DNA from: an uncultured Candidatus Nemicrothrix sp.
Lineage (GTDB): Bacteria; Actinomycetota; Acidimicrobiia; Acidimicrobiales; Acidimicrobilacustridaceae
Direction of reading: 5' to 3'
Assembly (NCBI GenBank): GCA_903827085.1
Contig: CAIKHC010000169.1
Coordinates: 1-15,612 of the forward strand
DNA: 15,612 bases
The notes beneath the pieces are model-generated. The model did no database searches and was not told the origin of the DNA. It saw only the letters and a list, made by a program, of their open reading frames with translations. The position numbers and the translations under genes are program-made. Position 1 is the stretch's first letter, and every line of letters begins with the position of its first letter. Below are positions 1-10,096 of this stretch, one piece after another.

Positions 1-17
1 AACCTGAACACTCCGAT

Positions 18-50
18 CGAGGGGGCTACGGTTCTTCCGTGGCCCCCTCG
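18..50 (+). other. strong inverted repeat (hairpin) over the first start codon
   Basis: Bases 18-31 pair with 37-50 to give a 14-bp stem with one G-T pair (27 with 41) and a five-base loop (TTCTT, 32-36). The purine run GAGGGGG at 19-25, a possible ribosome binding site, and the GTG at 39 both lie inside the stem. No T-run follows on either strand, so it is not a classical intrinsic terminator. It may be the terminator of a gene just left of the window or a hairpin controlling translation of the next gene; the sequence does not decide. Confidence 0.6.
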
Positions 51-557
51 TCGCGTTCCCGCAAAAAGCGCTCGAGCACATTGCGCGCCTACGGACCACC
101 CTTCTGGCGCGATGTCATGTTCTGGATCGCCGTCGGACTTTCGCTACTCATTGGCGTCCTGGTCGTCATCGTGCTGTTCATGCTGCTCAGCACCCCGCGA
201 ACCGACAACGGTTGGGCCTGGACCATCGCGATGTTCGCCATCAGCGTCTGGATTGGCTTCGTCTTACTTTCGCTCGGGCTCAACACCGCACGTGGCATCG
301 ACCGCGGGACAAAAGAGGCCGACGCTGCTCGGGGCGATCGATTCGAAGAACAAGGACGCAAAGCCGGCAAAGTCGTCGGGAGCGGACTCGCCAAGGTGAC
401 CGGGCGTTCAAAGACCGCTCCGGTTTCCACTGACCAAGAACATTCGGGTGCGGGTGAACCGCAATCGAGCGAGCCGAAACCCACACTCGATGATGCCGCC
501 CGATCGCTGGGCATGATGGTTGGCCGCCGACTCGGCGGCCGGAAGGACAAGTCATGA
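39..557 (+). CDS. two-helix membrane protein of unknown function
   Basis: I do not recognise the family. The 172-residue product has a short basic N-terminus rich in Ser, Arg and Lys (residues 2-14), two hydrophobic helices at about 27-50 and 58-81, and a charged C-terminal tail of about 90 residues rich in Gly, Ser, Lys and Arg. This suggests a small inner-membrane protein with most of its mass in the cytoplasm. Its stop overlaps the ATG of ppk2 (ATGA at 554-557), so the two are almost certainly co-transcribed and translationally coupled, and a link to polyphosphate metabolism is possible but unproven. The start is uncertain. GTG at 39 lies inside a strong hairpin, the frame is open to the left edge, and internal TTG at 81 and ATG at 117 have no good ribosome binding site. 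Confidence 0.7.
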   Translation: MAPSSRSRKKRSSTLRAYGPPFWRDVMFWIAVGLSLLIGVLVVIVLFMLLSTPRTDNGWAWTIAMFAISVWIGFVLLSLGLNTARGIDRGTKEADAARGDRFEEQGRKAGKVVGSGLAKVTGRSKTAPVSTDQEHSGAGEPQSSEPKPTLDDAARSLGMMVGRRLGGRKDKS

Positions 558-1381
558 GTCCTAATCGGATTGAGCCCAACGAGTATCGGGTCAAACCTGG
601 TGCCAAAGTTTCCCTCAGGAAATGGTCAACGAGTGCCACTGATGGGTTTGATGGCGACAAAGAACAAGGCGCAGCGCTCCTCCCCGCACTCAACGAACGA
701 CTCGCCGAGTTGCAGGGGATGTTGTATGCCGAGTCGAAACACAAGATGCTCATCATCTTGCAAGGCATGGATACCTCGGGCAAAGACGGAACGATCAAGC
801 ATGTCTTCCGCACCATCAACCCCGTTGGCGTAAAGGTCAAAGATTTCAAGCGTCCCAATGACGTCGAATTAGCGCACGATTACCTGTGGCGAGTCCACGA
901 ACACACACCGCGCAATGGGCGCATCGTTATCTTCAATCGCAGCCACTACGAGGATGTTCTCGTTGTACGCGTCAACGATCTGGTTCCCAAGAGTGTCTGG
1001 GAACGTCGCTATGAACACATTCGTGGATTCGAACAGATGCTGGCCGACGAGGGCACGACCATTGTGAAGCTCTTTCTTCACATCTCAAAAGATGAACAAC
1101 GAGCGCGGCTGCAGGAACGACTCGATAACCCGGCGAAGCACTGGAAGTTCGAACACGGCGACGTTGCCGAACGAGCGCATTGGGATGCCTATACCAACGC
1201 TTACGAAAAGGCAATCGCAGAAACCTCCACAAAGAGCGCTCCCTGGTATGTCATTCCATCGGATCGCAAGTGGTATCGAAACCTCGTGATCTCACAACTC
1301 CTCATCGACAAGCTTGAGTCGCTCGATATGAGCTATCCCGAACCGGCAATCGGTATCGAAAACATCGTCATCGGCGACTAA
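554..1381 (+). CDS. ppk2: polyphosphate kinase 2 family, class III-like (polyphosphate:nucleotide phosphotransferase)
   Basis: This is a cytoplasmic enzyme that transfers phosphate from polyphosphate to nucleotides. Class III members convert AMP and ADP to ATP. The 275-residue product is a single PPK2 domain. The Walker A motif GMDTSGKDG is at 71-79, and the segment FNRSHYEDVL at 127-136, followed by R139, carries the Walker B/lid residues. Further family blocks are WERRYEHIRGFE (about 149-160), LFLHISKDEQ (about 173-182) and APWYVIPSDRKWYRN near 229-243. The layout and wording resemble the class III enzymes such as that of Meiothermus ruber (recalled, not aligned here). The start is the ATG at 554, with AAGGA six bases upstream and a 4-base overlap with the preceding membrane protein gene. 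It converges on the lipoprotein gene, 16 bases away. AMP versus ADP preference cannot be read from sequence alone. Confidence 0.95.
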   Translation: MSPNRIEPNEYRVKPGAKVSLRKWSTSATDGFDGDKEQGAALLPALNERLAELQGMLYAESKHKMLIILQGMDTSGKDGTIKHVFRTINPVGVKVKDFKRPNDVELAHDYLWRVHEHTPRNGRIVIFNRSHYEDVLVVRVNDLVPKSVWERRYEHIRGFEQMLADEGTTIVKLFLHISKDEQRARLQERLDNPAKHWKFEHGDVAERAHWDAYTNAYEKAIAETSTKSAPWYVIPSDRKWYRNLVISQLLIDKLESLDMSYPEPAIGIENIVIGD

Positions 1382-1397
1382 AAATCAGGCTCGCATA

Positions 1398-1925
1398 TCA
1401 ACGAATGTTGACAATTACTGGCGCAGGTTTTGGGGCTCTCGAGTCAGTCGAACCCGCAACCAATCGATACTCCCCGCCAGGCAATGCCGGCGGTCGCCCG
1501 TCGACACAGGCGGGAGTCTCTGACACACCCGAACCTCCGCACCATGGATACGTTGCGCTTGCCGTAACTGGCCAACGAGACTCGCCCAGAAGAATTTGCT
1601 GCGGCGGGCCCAGGCACGTCGAGAACGAAGGGCCAAGCCGAATCGTGTCGGACTCGAATCCCGCGCCATAGATCGCGCCACATGAAGCAACGGTGATCGG
1701 CGACCCGGAATGATTGACAACCACAACGGTCGCCGTCAGTTTGCTGCCGGCATCAATTGTCGTAGATGTCAGTTCGACCCACGCTCCGACTGACCCCTCG
1801 GCCACCGTAGGAATTGTCGTGGACGTCGACGGGGTTGTCGGCTCGGTCGATCCCGAAGTTGGACCACATGCAGTCAGCACCGTTCCAAGCATCAGTGCAA
1901 TGAGTGCACCGAGCCTCCAGCGCAT
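1398..1925 (-). CDS. small secreted lipoprotein at the end of the ATP synthase operon
   Basis: The product has 175 residues with a clear lipoprotein signal: basic start (MRWR), a hydrophobic stretch at 5-16 and the lipobox LTAC at 17-20, so C20 should be lipidated after cleavage and the protein anchored outside the membrane. A Thr/Ser/Pro-rich linker (about 21-42) leads to a globular domain (about 45-175) rich in beta-prone segments and ending in LPGGEYRLV followed by a last strand, which suggests an Ig-like sandwich. Four cysteines (C82, C104, C129, C140) could form two disulfides. I do not recognise a named family. The ATG at 1925 is two bases after the atpC stop, so the gene most likely belongs to the atp transcript and reaches translation partly by re-initiation. 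No terminator is visible after it. Confidence 0.85.
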   Translation of the reverse strand: MRWRLGALIALMLGTVLTACGPTSGSTEPTTPSTSTTIPTVAEGSVGAWVELTSTTIDAGSKLTATVVVVNHSGSPITVASCGAIYGAGFESDTIRLGPSFSTCLGPPQQILLGESRWPVTASATYPWCGGSGVSETPACVDGRPPALPGGEYRLVAGSTDSRAPKPAPVIVNIR

Positions 1926-1927
1926 TT

Positions 1928-2322
1928 TTAGTGGAAGCCTTCGACCGTGGTGAGTCGAGCCGTGGCACGAGCCAGTGCTGCGGTGGCATCGGCATCATCA
2001 CCGTTTTGCGCAGCAGCCTGGGCTTTTTCCTGCGCCTTGCGAGCACGCTCAACATCGATCGTCGATGACAGCTCGGCAAGATCGGAAAGGATCTTCACTC
2101 GGTCGTGGCTGACTTCGATGAAGCCACCGTGGACCGCAGCTTTTTCACTGCCACCTTCGGCCAACGTGATTTCAACGGTGCCGATTGCCAATGCACCGAC
2201 GAACGGAGCATGGCCGGTGAGGAACGCGATATCGCCGCCGCCCACCGTGCGCGCACGCACCATGGAGGCGTCTCCCGAGAACAGTGTGCGCTCGGGCGAA
2301 ACGAGTTCGACAGCCAGAGGCA

Positions 2323-2323
<1 letters not shown>
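1928..2323 (-). CDS. atpC: F1Fo ATP synthase epsilon subunit
   Basis: The epsilon subunit belongs to the central rotor stalk and can inhibit ATP hydrolysis. The 131-residue product has the N-terminal beta-sandwich (about 1-84, including the family wording LVSPERTLFSGDA and FLTGHAPFVGAL) and an Ala-rich helical C-terminal domain (about 88-131). The length is normal. Its ATG shares one base with the atpD stop (TGATG at 2321-2325), so translation is coupled; GAGG lies about ten bases upstream inside atpD. It is the last structural atp gene, and the lipoprotein gene follows after two bases. Confidence 0.96.
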
Positions 2324-3813
<1,490 letters not shown>

Positions 3814-4791
3814 TTAATGAATCGACGGCGCGTGATCTGTTCGGTCGAGGTGGACGGGGAAAGCGTGTTGCGGTTCAAGGTGAGACGGAATGAGTTCGTG
3901 TGCCGAACCCTTATCGGCCGACATTGCCTCGGCGCCACCGACGATCTCCATGATCTCGGTGGTAATTGAATCCTGACGAGCCCGGTTCATGATGCGACTG
4001 AGCGATGTCTTCAGGTCTTCGGCATTTTCGGTTGCGGCCTTCATGGCCCGCTGACGTGACGCATGCTCCGACGCTGACGAATCAAGAAGCGCTGAGAACA
4101 GTCGCGACTCGAGGTAACGGGGAAGGATCTCGTTGAGAATGCCAGTGGGCGACGGTTCGTATTCCAAATCGGCGCTGGGACCGGCAGCATCATCGATGGC
4201 CGGAGTTTCAAGCGGAAGAAAGCGACGCAACACCGCTTGCTGAACGCCAGAAGAAAGAAAGCGTGTGTAGGAAAGATCGACCGAAGCGAGCTCGCCTGAT
4301 TCGTAACGACGACGAACCGCAGCGGCGATGTCGCGAGCGTTGTCGTAGATCGGCTGATCGGTCATGCCTTCGAATTCCGCATCGATCTGAAGTCCGCGGA
4401 ATCGGAAGTGCTTGATGGCCTTCTTACCGACAGCGATGATTGAATAACCCTGGCCTTGAGCACGAGCGGCATCGATTGCCCGCTCGGCCATGCGCAACAC
4501 GTTGGTGTTGTAGCCACCGCACATGCCGCGATCAGAAGTGATCACAACAAATGCGGCGATGTTCGCAGTTGGGTTGTCACGCAGAAGCGGGTGTTCCTTG
4601 GCCGCACCAGCGCGAAGAAGGTCGACGATCACTGAAGTGATTTCATCGCTGTAAGGACGCGCTGAAGCGGCGCGGTCCTGGGCCTTCACGACACGAGTGG
4701 CCGCGATGAGCTCCATGGCGCGCGTGATCTTCTTCGTTGACTCGACGCTCTTAATGCGTCGACGAAGGATCCGCTCCTGACCACCAGCCAT
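3814..4791 (-). CDS. atpG: F1Fo ATP synthase gamma subunit with a His-rich C-terminal extension
   Basis: Gamma is the rotating shaft inside the alpha3-beta3 ring. The 325-residue product begins with the conserved N-terminal helix (MAGGQERILRRRIKSVEST, 1-19), has ITSDRGMCGGYN at 84-95, and carries the C-terminal family signature from NRARQDSITTEIMEIVGG through A287. Family members usually end near there, at about 287 residues. This one runs on for 36 more residues (290-325) with six histidines spaced every five or six positions, ending at TAA. The ATG at 4791 is one base after the atpA stop and has GAGG six bases upstream. A longer in-frame reading from 4986 would overlap atpA and is rejected. 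A frameshift near the end that removed the normal stop cannot be excluded. Confidence 0.96.
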   Translation of the reverse strand: MAGGQERILRRRIKSVESTKKITRAMELIAATRVVKAQDRAASARPYSDEITSVIVDLLRAGAAKEHPLLRDNPTANIAAFVVITSDRGMCGGYNTNVLRMAERAIDAARAQGQGYSIIAVGKKAIKHFRFRGLQIDAEFEGMTDQPIYDNARDIAAAVRRRYESGELASVDLSYTRFLSSGVQQAVLRRFLPLETPAIDDAAGPSADLEYEPSPTGILNEILPRYLESRLFSALLDSSASEHASRQRAMKAATENAEDLKTSLSRIMNRARQDSITTEIMEIVGGAEAMSADKGSAHELIPSHLEPQHAFPVHLDRTDHAPSIH

Positions 4792-4792
4792 G

Positions 4793-6340
4793 TCAGTCCT
4801 CGACAGATCCGGTGGAAGCAGCGGCGGTCGGAACGAACTCTTGCGTGAACGCTTCGACAGCACCCTTGACGGAATCGGGAAGGTCTCCGGTGGAACGGAT
4901 CTCGTCAAGCAGCGAGCTGTAACGGCCCCGCATGAAATCGAGAAGGTCCGTTTCGTAACGCTTGACATCGGTGACCGGAATGGCATCGAGGTAACCGTTC
5001 GCTCCGGCGAAGATCACAACAACCTGCTCTTCCACGGGCATCGGCGAGTTGAGGTTCTGCTTGAGCAGTTCAACGAGGCGGTAGCCACGTTCAAGCTGAG
5101 CGGCAGAAATCTTGTCGAGTTCAGAACCGAAGGTTGCGAACGCTTCGAGTTCACGGAACTGGGCAAGGTCGAGCTTGAGTGTGCCCGACACCTTCTTCAT
5201 GGCCTTGATCTGTGCAGCAGAACCCACACGAGACACCGAGATACCTACGTCAACCGCAGGACGCACACCGGACTTGAACAGATCGTCCTGGAGATAGACC
5301 TGACCGTCGGTGATCGAAATGACGTTGGTCGGGATGTAGGCCGACACGTCGCCAGCTTTGGTCTCGATGACGGGGAGAGCGGTGAGTGAACCAGCACCGA
5401 GAGCGTCTGACAGTTTTGCCGAACGCTCAAGTAGACGGCTGTGGAGATAGAACACGTCGCCGGGGTATGCCTCGCGGCCTGGTGGGCGGCGAAGGAGAAG
5501 CGACATCTGGCGGTAGGCCTCGGCCTGCTTGGAAAGATCGTCGTACACGATGAGGCTGTGTTCGCCGTTGTCCATCCAGTGCTGACCAATTGCGCAACCA
5601 GCAAATGGTGCGAGGTACTTGTAGGGCGCCGGATCAGAGGCGGGAGCCACCACGACAACCGTGTAGTCCATCGCACCGAATTCGGTGAGCAGGCTCACGG
5701 TCTGCGCAACGGTCGATGCCTTCTGACCGATGGCGACGTAGATGCACTTCACGCCAAGACCCTTTTGGTTCAGGATCGTGTCGATGCACACCGTGGTCTT
5801 GCCGGTCTTGCGGTCACCAATAACGAGTTCACGCTGACCACGACCGATTGGGGTCATGGCATCGATTGACTTGATGCCGGTCTGCAGTGGCTCGTGCACT
5901 GGCTGACGGCCAGTAATGCCAGGAGCCTGAATTTCCATACGACGGGAAATGGCACCAATGATTGGTCCCTTGCCATCGATCGGCTCACCGAGAGCGTTCA
6001 CAACGCGACCAAGAAGCGGATCGCCTACTGGCATCGAAAGAATGCGGCCGGTGGCACGAACGGGCGAGCCCTCTTCCACCGCTGCCGCGTGTTCGCCGTC
6101 GCCGACGATAACGGCGCCGATCGAGTCTTCGTCGAGGTTGAGGGCGAGACCAACGGTGCCGCCTTCGAACTCGAGGAGCTCGTTCACGCCGACATCGGGA
6201 AGACCCGACACGCGAGCAATACCGTCGCCCACTTCGAGCACACGGCCGACCTGCGTCGACTCAAGTGACGGGTTGTATCCCGACAGATTCTTTTGGAGGG
6301 CGGCAGTGATGTCGCCGGTGTTGATGGTGAGTTCAGCCAT
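4793..6340 (-). CDS. atpA: F1Fo ATP synthase alpha subunit
   Basis: This is the non-catalytic nucleotide-binding subunit of F1, alternating with beta and supplying the arginine finger to each catalytic site. The 515-residue product is full length. It has an N-terminal beta-barrel (about 25-95), the P-loop GDRKTGKT (175-182), the Walker B strand LIVYDD (263-268) and [10 protein letters not shown] (368-377), with R371 the expected arginine finger. The ATG at 6340 follows the atpH stop by 17 bases with GAGG eight bases upstream. The stop is one base from the atpG start. Nothing is unusual compared with the family. Confidence 0.98.
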   Translation of the reverse strand: MAELTINTGDITAALQKNLSGYNPSLESTQVGRVLEVGDGIARVSGLPDVGVNELLEFEGGTVGLALNLDEDSIGAVIVGDGEHAAAVEEGSPVRATGRILSMPVGDPLLGRVVNALGEPIDGKGPIIGAISRRMEIQAPGITGRQPVHEPLQTGIKSIDAMTPIGRGQRELVIGDRKTGKTTVCIDTILNQKGLGVKCIYVAIGQKASTVAQTVSLLTEFGAMDYTVVVVAPASDPAPYKYLAPFAGCAIGQHWMDNGEHSLIVYDDLSKQAEAYRQMSLLLRRPPGREAYPGDVFYLHSRLLERSAKLSDALGAGSLTALPVIETKAGDVSAYIPTNVISITDGQVYLQDDLFKSGVRPAVDVGISVSRVGSAAQIKAMKKVSGTLKLDLAQFRELEAFATFGSELDKISAAQLERGYRLVELLKQNLNSPMPVEEQVVVIFAGANGYLDAIPVTDVKRYETDLLDFMRGRYSSLLDEIRSTGDLPDSVKGAVEAFTQEFVPTAAASTGSVED

Positions 6341-6357
6341 TACGGGATCCTCTGATC

Positions 6358-6882
6358 TCAGAACGATTCGCGGAGTTGGGACAGACGTTGGCGCACCGAG
6401 CCGTCAATAACGGTGTCGCCGATCTGGGTAACGATGCCGCCGAGAACCGACGGATCGACAATGACGATGATCTCGACCTGCTTGCCTTGGCTCTTGGCCA
6501 GGGCAGCAGCGAGACGCTGGATTTGGTCGTCGGACAGTGCGACGGCCGAACGAACCTGGGCGACGACTTTCTCGCCTTTGGCCGCATTGAGGTCAAGAAG
6601 ACGCTCAACGATTTGGGGAAGTTCACGAATTCGACCATTACCGACAACAAGTGAAACCAGTGATGTCGTTAACGGAAGCGCTTTATCTCCGAGAATGTCT
6701 TCGATGATCTGCTGACGCTTGTCGGCAGGAAGTCGCGGATTGGAAAGCGCCTGATTCAGTTCGTCGTTGCCCTCGATCGTGCGAGAGATTCGGAACAGTT
6801 CGTCGGTTACCTCGTTGCCGCTTCCCTCTGCTCGGAGAAGCGAGAGAAAGGCATCGGCGTAAAGAGCATCGTGGTCGCTCAT
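6358..6882 (-). CDS. atpH: F1Fo ATP synthase delta subunit
   Basis: Delta (the OSCP equivalent) clamps the top of F1 to the peripheral b stalk. The 174-residue product has the N-terminal helical domain ([11 protein letters not shown] at 6-16) and the C-terminal signature with [18 protein letters not shown] near 143-160. Its length is normal for a free-standing delta, so it is not fused to a b subunit as in mycobacteria. The ATG at 6882 overlaps the stop of the preceding b gene by four bases (ATGA), and atpA follows after 17 bases. Confidence 0.96.
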   Translation of the reverse strand: MSDHDALYADAFLSLLRAEGSGNEVTDELFRISRTIEGNDELNQALSNPRLPADKRQQIIEDILGDKALPLTTSLVSLVVGNGRIRELPQIVERLLDLNAAKGEKVVAQVRSAVALSDDQIQRLAAALAKSQGKQVEIIVIVDPSVLGGIVTQIGDTVIDGSVRQRLSQLRESF

Positions 6883-7418
6883 GAGCCAGCACCCACCTTT
6901 TGGATGTAGTTCTCGATGAGTTCGGTTTGCGTCGCACTATCGAGATTGTTGGCTACGACCTTTTCAGCAGCGCCAAGTGCGAGCACAGCAATTTCTGCCT
7001 GGAGATCGCTGGTGGCTTGGGTCTTCGCGGAGTCAACATCGGCAGCACCGCGAGCACGGAGATCCGATGCGTCGGTTCCGGCCTTCGCAATGATTTGAGT
7101 TTTGAGCGACGCAGCGGTTTCGCGAGCTTCGTCAAGGATGCGACGACGTTCCGCGTCGGCATTGGCAATATCGGAATCGATCTTGGCCAACTTGGCTTCT
7201 GCTTCTGAACGTGTCGCCTCGGCGGTTTCAATCTCGGAACGGATGCGCTCGATGCGTGCGTTCCACATGTTCTTGATTGCCGGACCGCCCTTCCAGACGA
7301 TCAGCGTAAAGACAACAAGAAAGCCGATGGTGCCCCAGATGACCTCGTTGATATCTGAGGGCAGCACGAGGCTGTTGGGCTCATGAGCCTCAGAAGCGAA
7401 AAGGAGAAGTGCATTCAT
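6879..7418 (-). CDS. atpF: F1Fo ATP synthase b subunit (second of two b-type genes)
   Basis: This is a peripheral-stalk subunit. The 179-residue product has a short N-terminus, a single membrane helix (about 24-43, INEVIWGTIGFLVVFTLIVW) and a long charged helix (about 50-165) for coiled-coil pairing. The C-terminal segment VLALGAAEKVVANNL near 145-159 is typical of the delta-binding end of b. The ATG at 7418 is 12 bases after the preceding b-type gene, with AGGGGG about eight bases upstream, and its stop overlaps atpH by four bases. Because a second divergent b-type gene precedes it, the stalk is probably a b/b' heterodimer. I assign this one as b because its membrane segment and its position next to delta match cyanobacterial gene order, but that is only an inference. 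Confidence 0.93.
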   Translation of the reverse strand: MNALLLFASEAHEPNSLVLPSDINEVIWGTIGFLVVFTLIVWKGGPAIKNMWNARIERIRSEIETAEATRSEAEAKLAKIDSDIANADAERRRILDEARETAASLKTQIIAKAGTDASDLRARGAADVDSAKTQATSDLQAEIAVLALGAAEKVVANNLDSATQTELIENYIQKVGAGS

Positions 7419-7430
7419 TGGTCAGTCCCC

Positions 7431-7997
7431 CTAGTTCTTTCCCGCTTGAGCGACATGGTCTTCGACGACGCGCACCTGAGCGGAACGATCGATCGACTTT
7501 TGAACAACGGCTTCAGCTGCTCCGACGGCAATGTCGGTGATGCTCGAGGTGAGTTCGCCGCGAGCACGATCCTTGGCGCCTGCAATTTCCGCAGCAGCCT
7601 CAGTACGCAACGATGCAACATCGGCCTCGGCAGCTCCGACCTGAACGCGACGCTCGGCGTCACCTTCAGCACGAGCTTGTTCGATGAGCTTGACGGCCTC
7701 TGAACGAGCACCGGCCAGACCGGCTTCGTACTGTTCGAGACGATCGACCCGAGCGGTATCGGCGGCTTCTGCAGCCTGTTGGTCGTCGCGGACCTTGTCG
7801 GCACGCTCTTTAAACGTGCGCATGACTGGTGGCAACAGAACGAACTTCATCAGAGCCCAGAGAATGGCAAAGAACACCAAGGTCCAGAACATTTCGTTCA
7901 CGACCGGGAGAATCGGGTTCTTCGCCGTCGCCTCAGCGACAGCCTGATTCACATCGTTTGCCGCTGTTTCAGCGAAAACATTAACGAGTGCAAGCAC
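7431..7997 (-). CDS. atpF': F1Fo ATP synthase b'-like subunit (first of two b-type genes)
   Basis: This is a second peripheral-stalk subunit of 188 residues. It has an N-terminal segment outside the helix (1-34), one membrane helix (about 36-55) ending in LLPPVMRTFKERADKVR as in b/b' proteins, and a long Ala/Glu/Arg-rich helix (about 60-170). Its end carries DIAVGAAEAVVQKSI, parallel to the end of its neighbour. The two b-type proteins are clearly diverged from each other. The start is the GTG at 7997, supported by AAGGAG six bases upstream. It follows atpE after a 101-base gap counted from the stop codon; the gap holds a stable hairpin. The b' label rests on gene order c-b'-b-delta and on the look of the membrane segment. 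Confidence 0.92.
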   Translation of the reverse strand: MLALVNVFAETAANDVNQAVAEATAKNPILPVVNEMFWTLVFFAILWALMKFVLLPPVMRTFKERADKVRDDQQAAEAADTARVDRLEQYEAGLAGARSEAVKLIEQARAEGDAERRVQVGAAEADVASLRTEAAAEIAGAKDRARGELTSSITDIAVGAAEAVVQKSIDRSAQVRVVEDHVAQAGKN

Positions 7998-8047
7998 TGC
8001 GTACTCCTTGGAGCGTCGGAGTCAAGAAAGGACAGGCCGGGAGTGCC

Positions 8048-8075
8048 GTCCGCCTCCGCCGAAGCGAAGACGGAC
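8048..8075 (-). other. C(UUCG)G tetraloop hairpin between atpE and the first b-type gene
   Basis: On the transcribed (-) strand, bases 8075-8064 pair with 8059-8048 to make a 12-bp stem with two G-U pairs, closed by the extra-stable C(UUCG)G loop (8063-8060). No U-run follows, and the next sequence is an ordinary leader with AAGGAG before the b-type GTG. A role in protecting the 3' end of atpE mRNA or slowing 3'-5' decay is an inference that would fit the high copy number of subunit c. A weak or Rho-assisted attenuator is the alternative. Confidence 0.75.
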
Positions 8076-8098
8076 AGGCGCAACACCCAGAGGATGGT

Positions 8099-9229
<1,131 letters not shown>

Positions 9230-9233
<4 letters not shown>

Positions 9234-9691
9234 TGGGCTGACGACTCCTTGGAGACAGCGGAGGGCTTGAGCGCCGGGAAGGCGAGGGACGCAGAGATGA
9301 ACTTCATCTCCCAAAACAAAAGACCGAGGTGGGCGATGATAATCGTGAGGCCAAGCGGCAGCATCACAACCCAGGCTGCGTCACGAACGAGCCAGATCGC
9401 AGTGAATATAAGGGCAAGACGGATGAGATAGCCAAACAGCGCTGCACCCATCATCAAGCCAGCGGAGATATTGGCAGACCAAGTGAGCAACGCCGCGGCA
9501 AGCGCGAAATTACTTACGACGATCGCCAAACCGTAGGCCGCTGAAAAGGTCCCGTTCATTCCCCAGATGAGGCCAGCAACGAGAAGGAACGCTGGAGTGA
9601 CATAGGCAGCGCGCTTGATGATGTCGCGCGCAATAACGGCTTCCGGAGCCGGACCTTCGACCTGCGCCGTGGAAGTGATCAACGCGCCCAT
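9230..9691 (-). CDS. atpI: AtpI-like ATP synthase accessory membrane protein
   Basis: The 153-residue product has four hydrophobic helices at about 29-45, 50-70, 78-102 and 105-127, a short polar N-terminus and a Ser/Lys-rich tail. Its size, helix count and place directly before atpB match the ATP synthase I family, non-stoichiometric proteins implicated in c-ring assembly and, with AtpZ, in divalent cation uptake in Bacillus. The assignment rests mostly on topology and position because the family is weakly conserved. The ATG at 9691 lies inside the end of atpZ (13-base overlap), and the stop overlaps atpB by four bases. Confidence 0.8.
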
Positions 9692-9969
9692 GGGCCCGCC
9701 GCATCGTGTTGTTCCATCTCGGCCCGGTAATTGAAATAGATCTTCACAACTACGCCGATGAGGCCGAGCACAGCAAACAGCACAGTGAAAACCGGAACGG
9801 TGCCGAACAACTTGTCGATTCCGAACCCGATAAGGGCGAGAATCAACGGTGAGAAAACGAGCTCATACCCACCGGCGGAGCGGTTCATTTGCTCTGTAAT
9901 TTCGCGTCGTTGCGAAACTGCCACCGAAAGTGCCCTGTCGTCAGCGGCACGCTGATCGGGGTGACCCAA
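9679..9969 (-). CDS. atpZ: AtpZ-like small membrane protein, first gene of the atp block
   Basis: The 96-residue reading has a charged N-terminus, two membrane helices (about 36-52 and 58-77) and a short polar tail. The wording GYELVFSPLILALIGFGIDK, with Gly-rich helix 1 and the IDK..GT turn before helix 2, fits the AtpZ family (putative Ca2+/Mg2+-linked F1Fo subunit). The start is unsure. The longest form uses TTG at 9969 with GGGGAG about twelve bases upstream. GTG at 9924 has AGGG nearby, and ATG at 9888 would give 69 residues but has a poor ribosome binding site. All versions keep both helices. A possible promoter lies at 10023-10051. Confidence 0.75.
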   Translation of the reverse strand: MGHPDQRAADDRALSVAVSQRREITEQMNRSAGGYELVFSPLILALIGFGIDKLFGTVPVFTVLFAVLGLIGVVVKIYFNYRAEMEQHDAAGPWAR

Positions 9970-10022
9970 GCGAACTCAGGACTCCCCACTCCGCAGTGCC
10001 GAGTGCTTGTGAATGTTTGCTC

Positions 10023-10051
10023 AAACTAGGACACAACCTGCGGTGCTGCAA
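10023..10051 (-). promoter_or_regulatory. possible sigma70-type promoter for the atp genes
   Basis: On the - strand TTGCAG (10051-10046) is separated by exactly 17 bases from TAGTTT (10028-10023), a loose -35/-10 pair in the gap between the wecA-like gene and atpZ. Transcription would start near 10016, about 47 bases ahead of the TTG start of atpZ. The match is weak, so this is a candidate only. Confidence 0.35.
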
Positions 10052-10096
10052 CTTTCGTGAAGGTTTTTTGCCTAGGCCTCACGAGCCGCCATCAGC

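Noticed and set aside
280..858. 192-residue open frame on the - strand
   Set aside because: Runs across the junction of the membrane protein and ppk2 in antisense; no family features.
4792..4986. N-terminal extension of the gamma subunit
   Set aside because: It lies inside atpA; the family N-terminus begins at the ATG at 4791.
4790..5389. 199-residue open frame on the + strand
   Set aside because: Antisense to the 3' part of atpA; long antisense frames are expected at this GC content.
10064..10079. T6 run beside the palindrome GCCTAGGC as a terminator after the wecA-like gene
   Set aside because: The run is A-rich, not T-rich, on the transcribed - strand and lies beyond the palindrome without a proper stem, so it does not fit an intrinsic terminator in the right direction.
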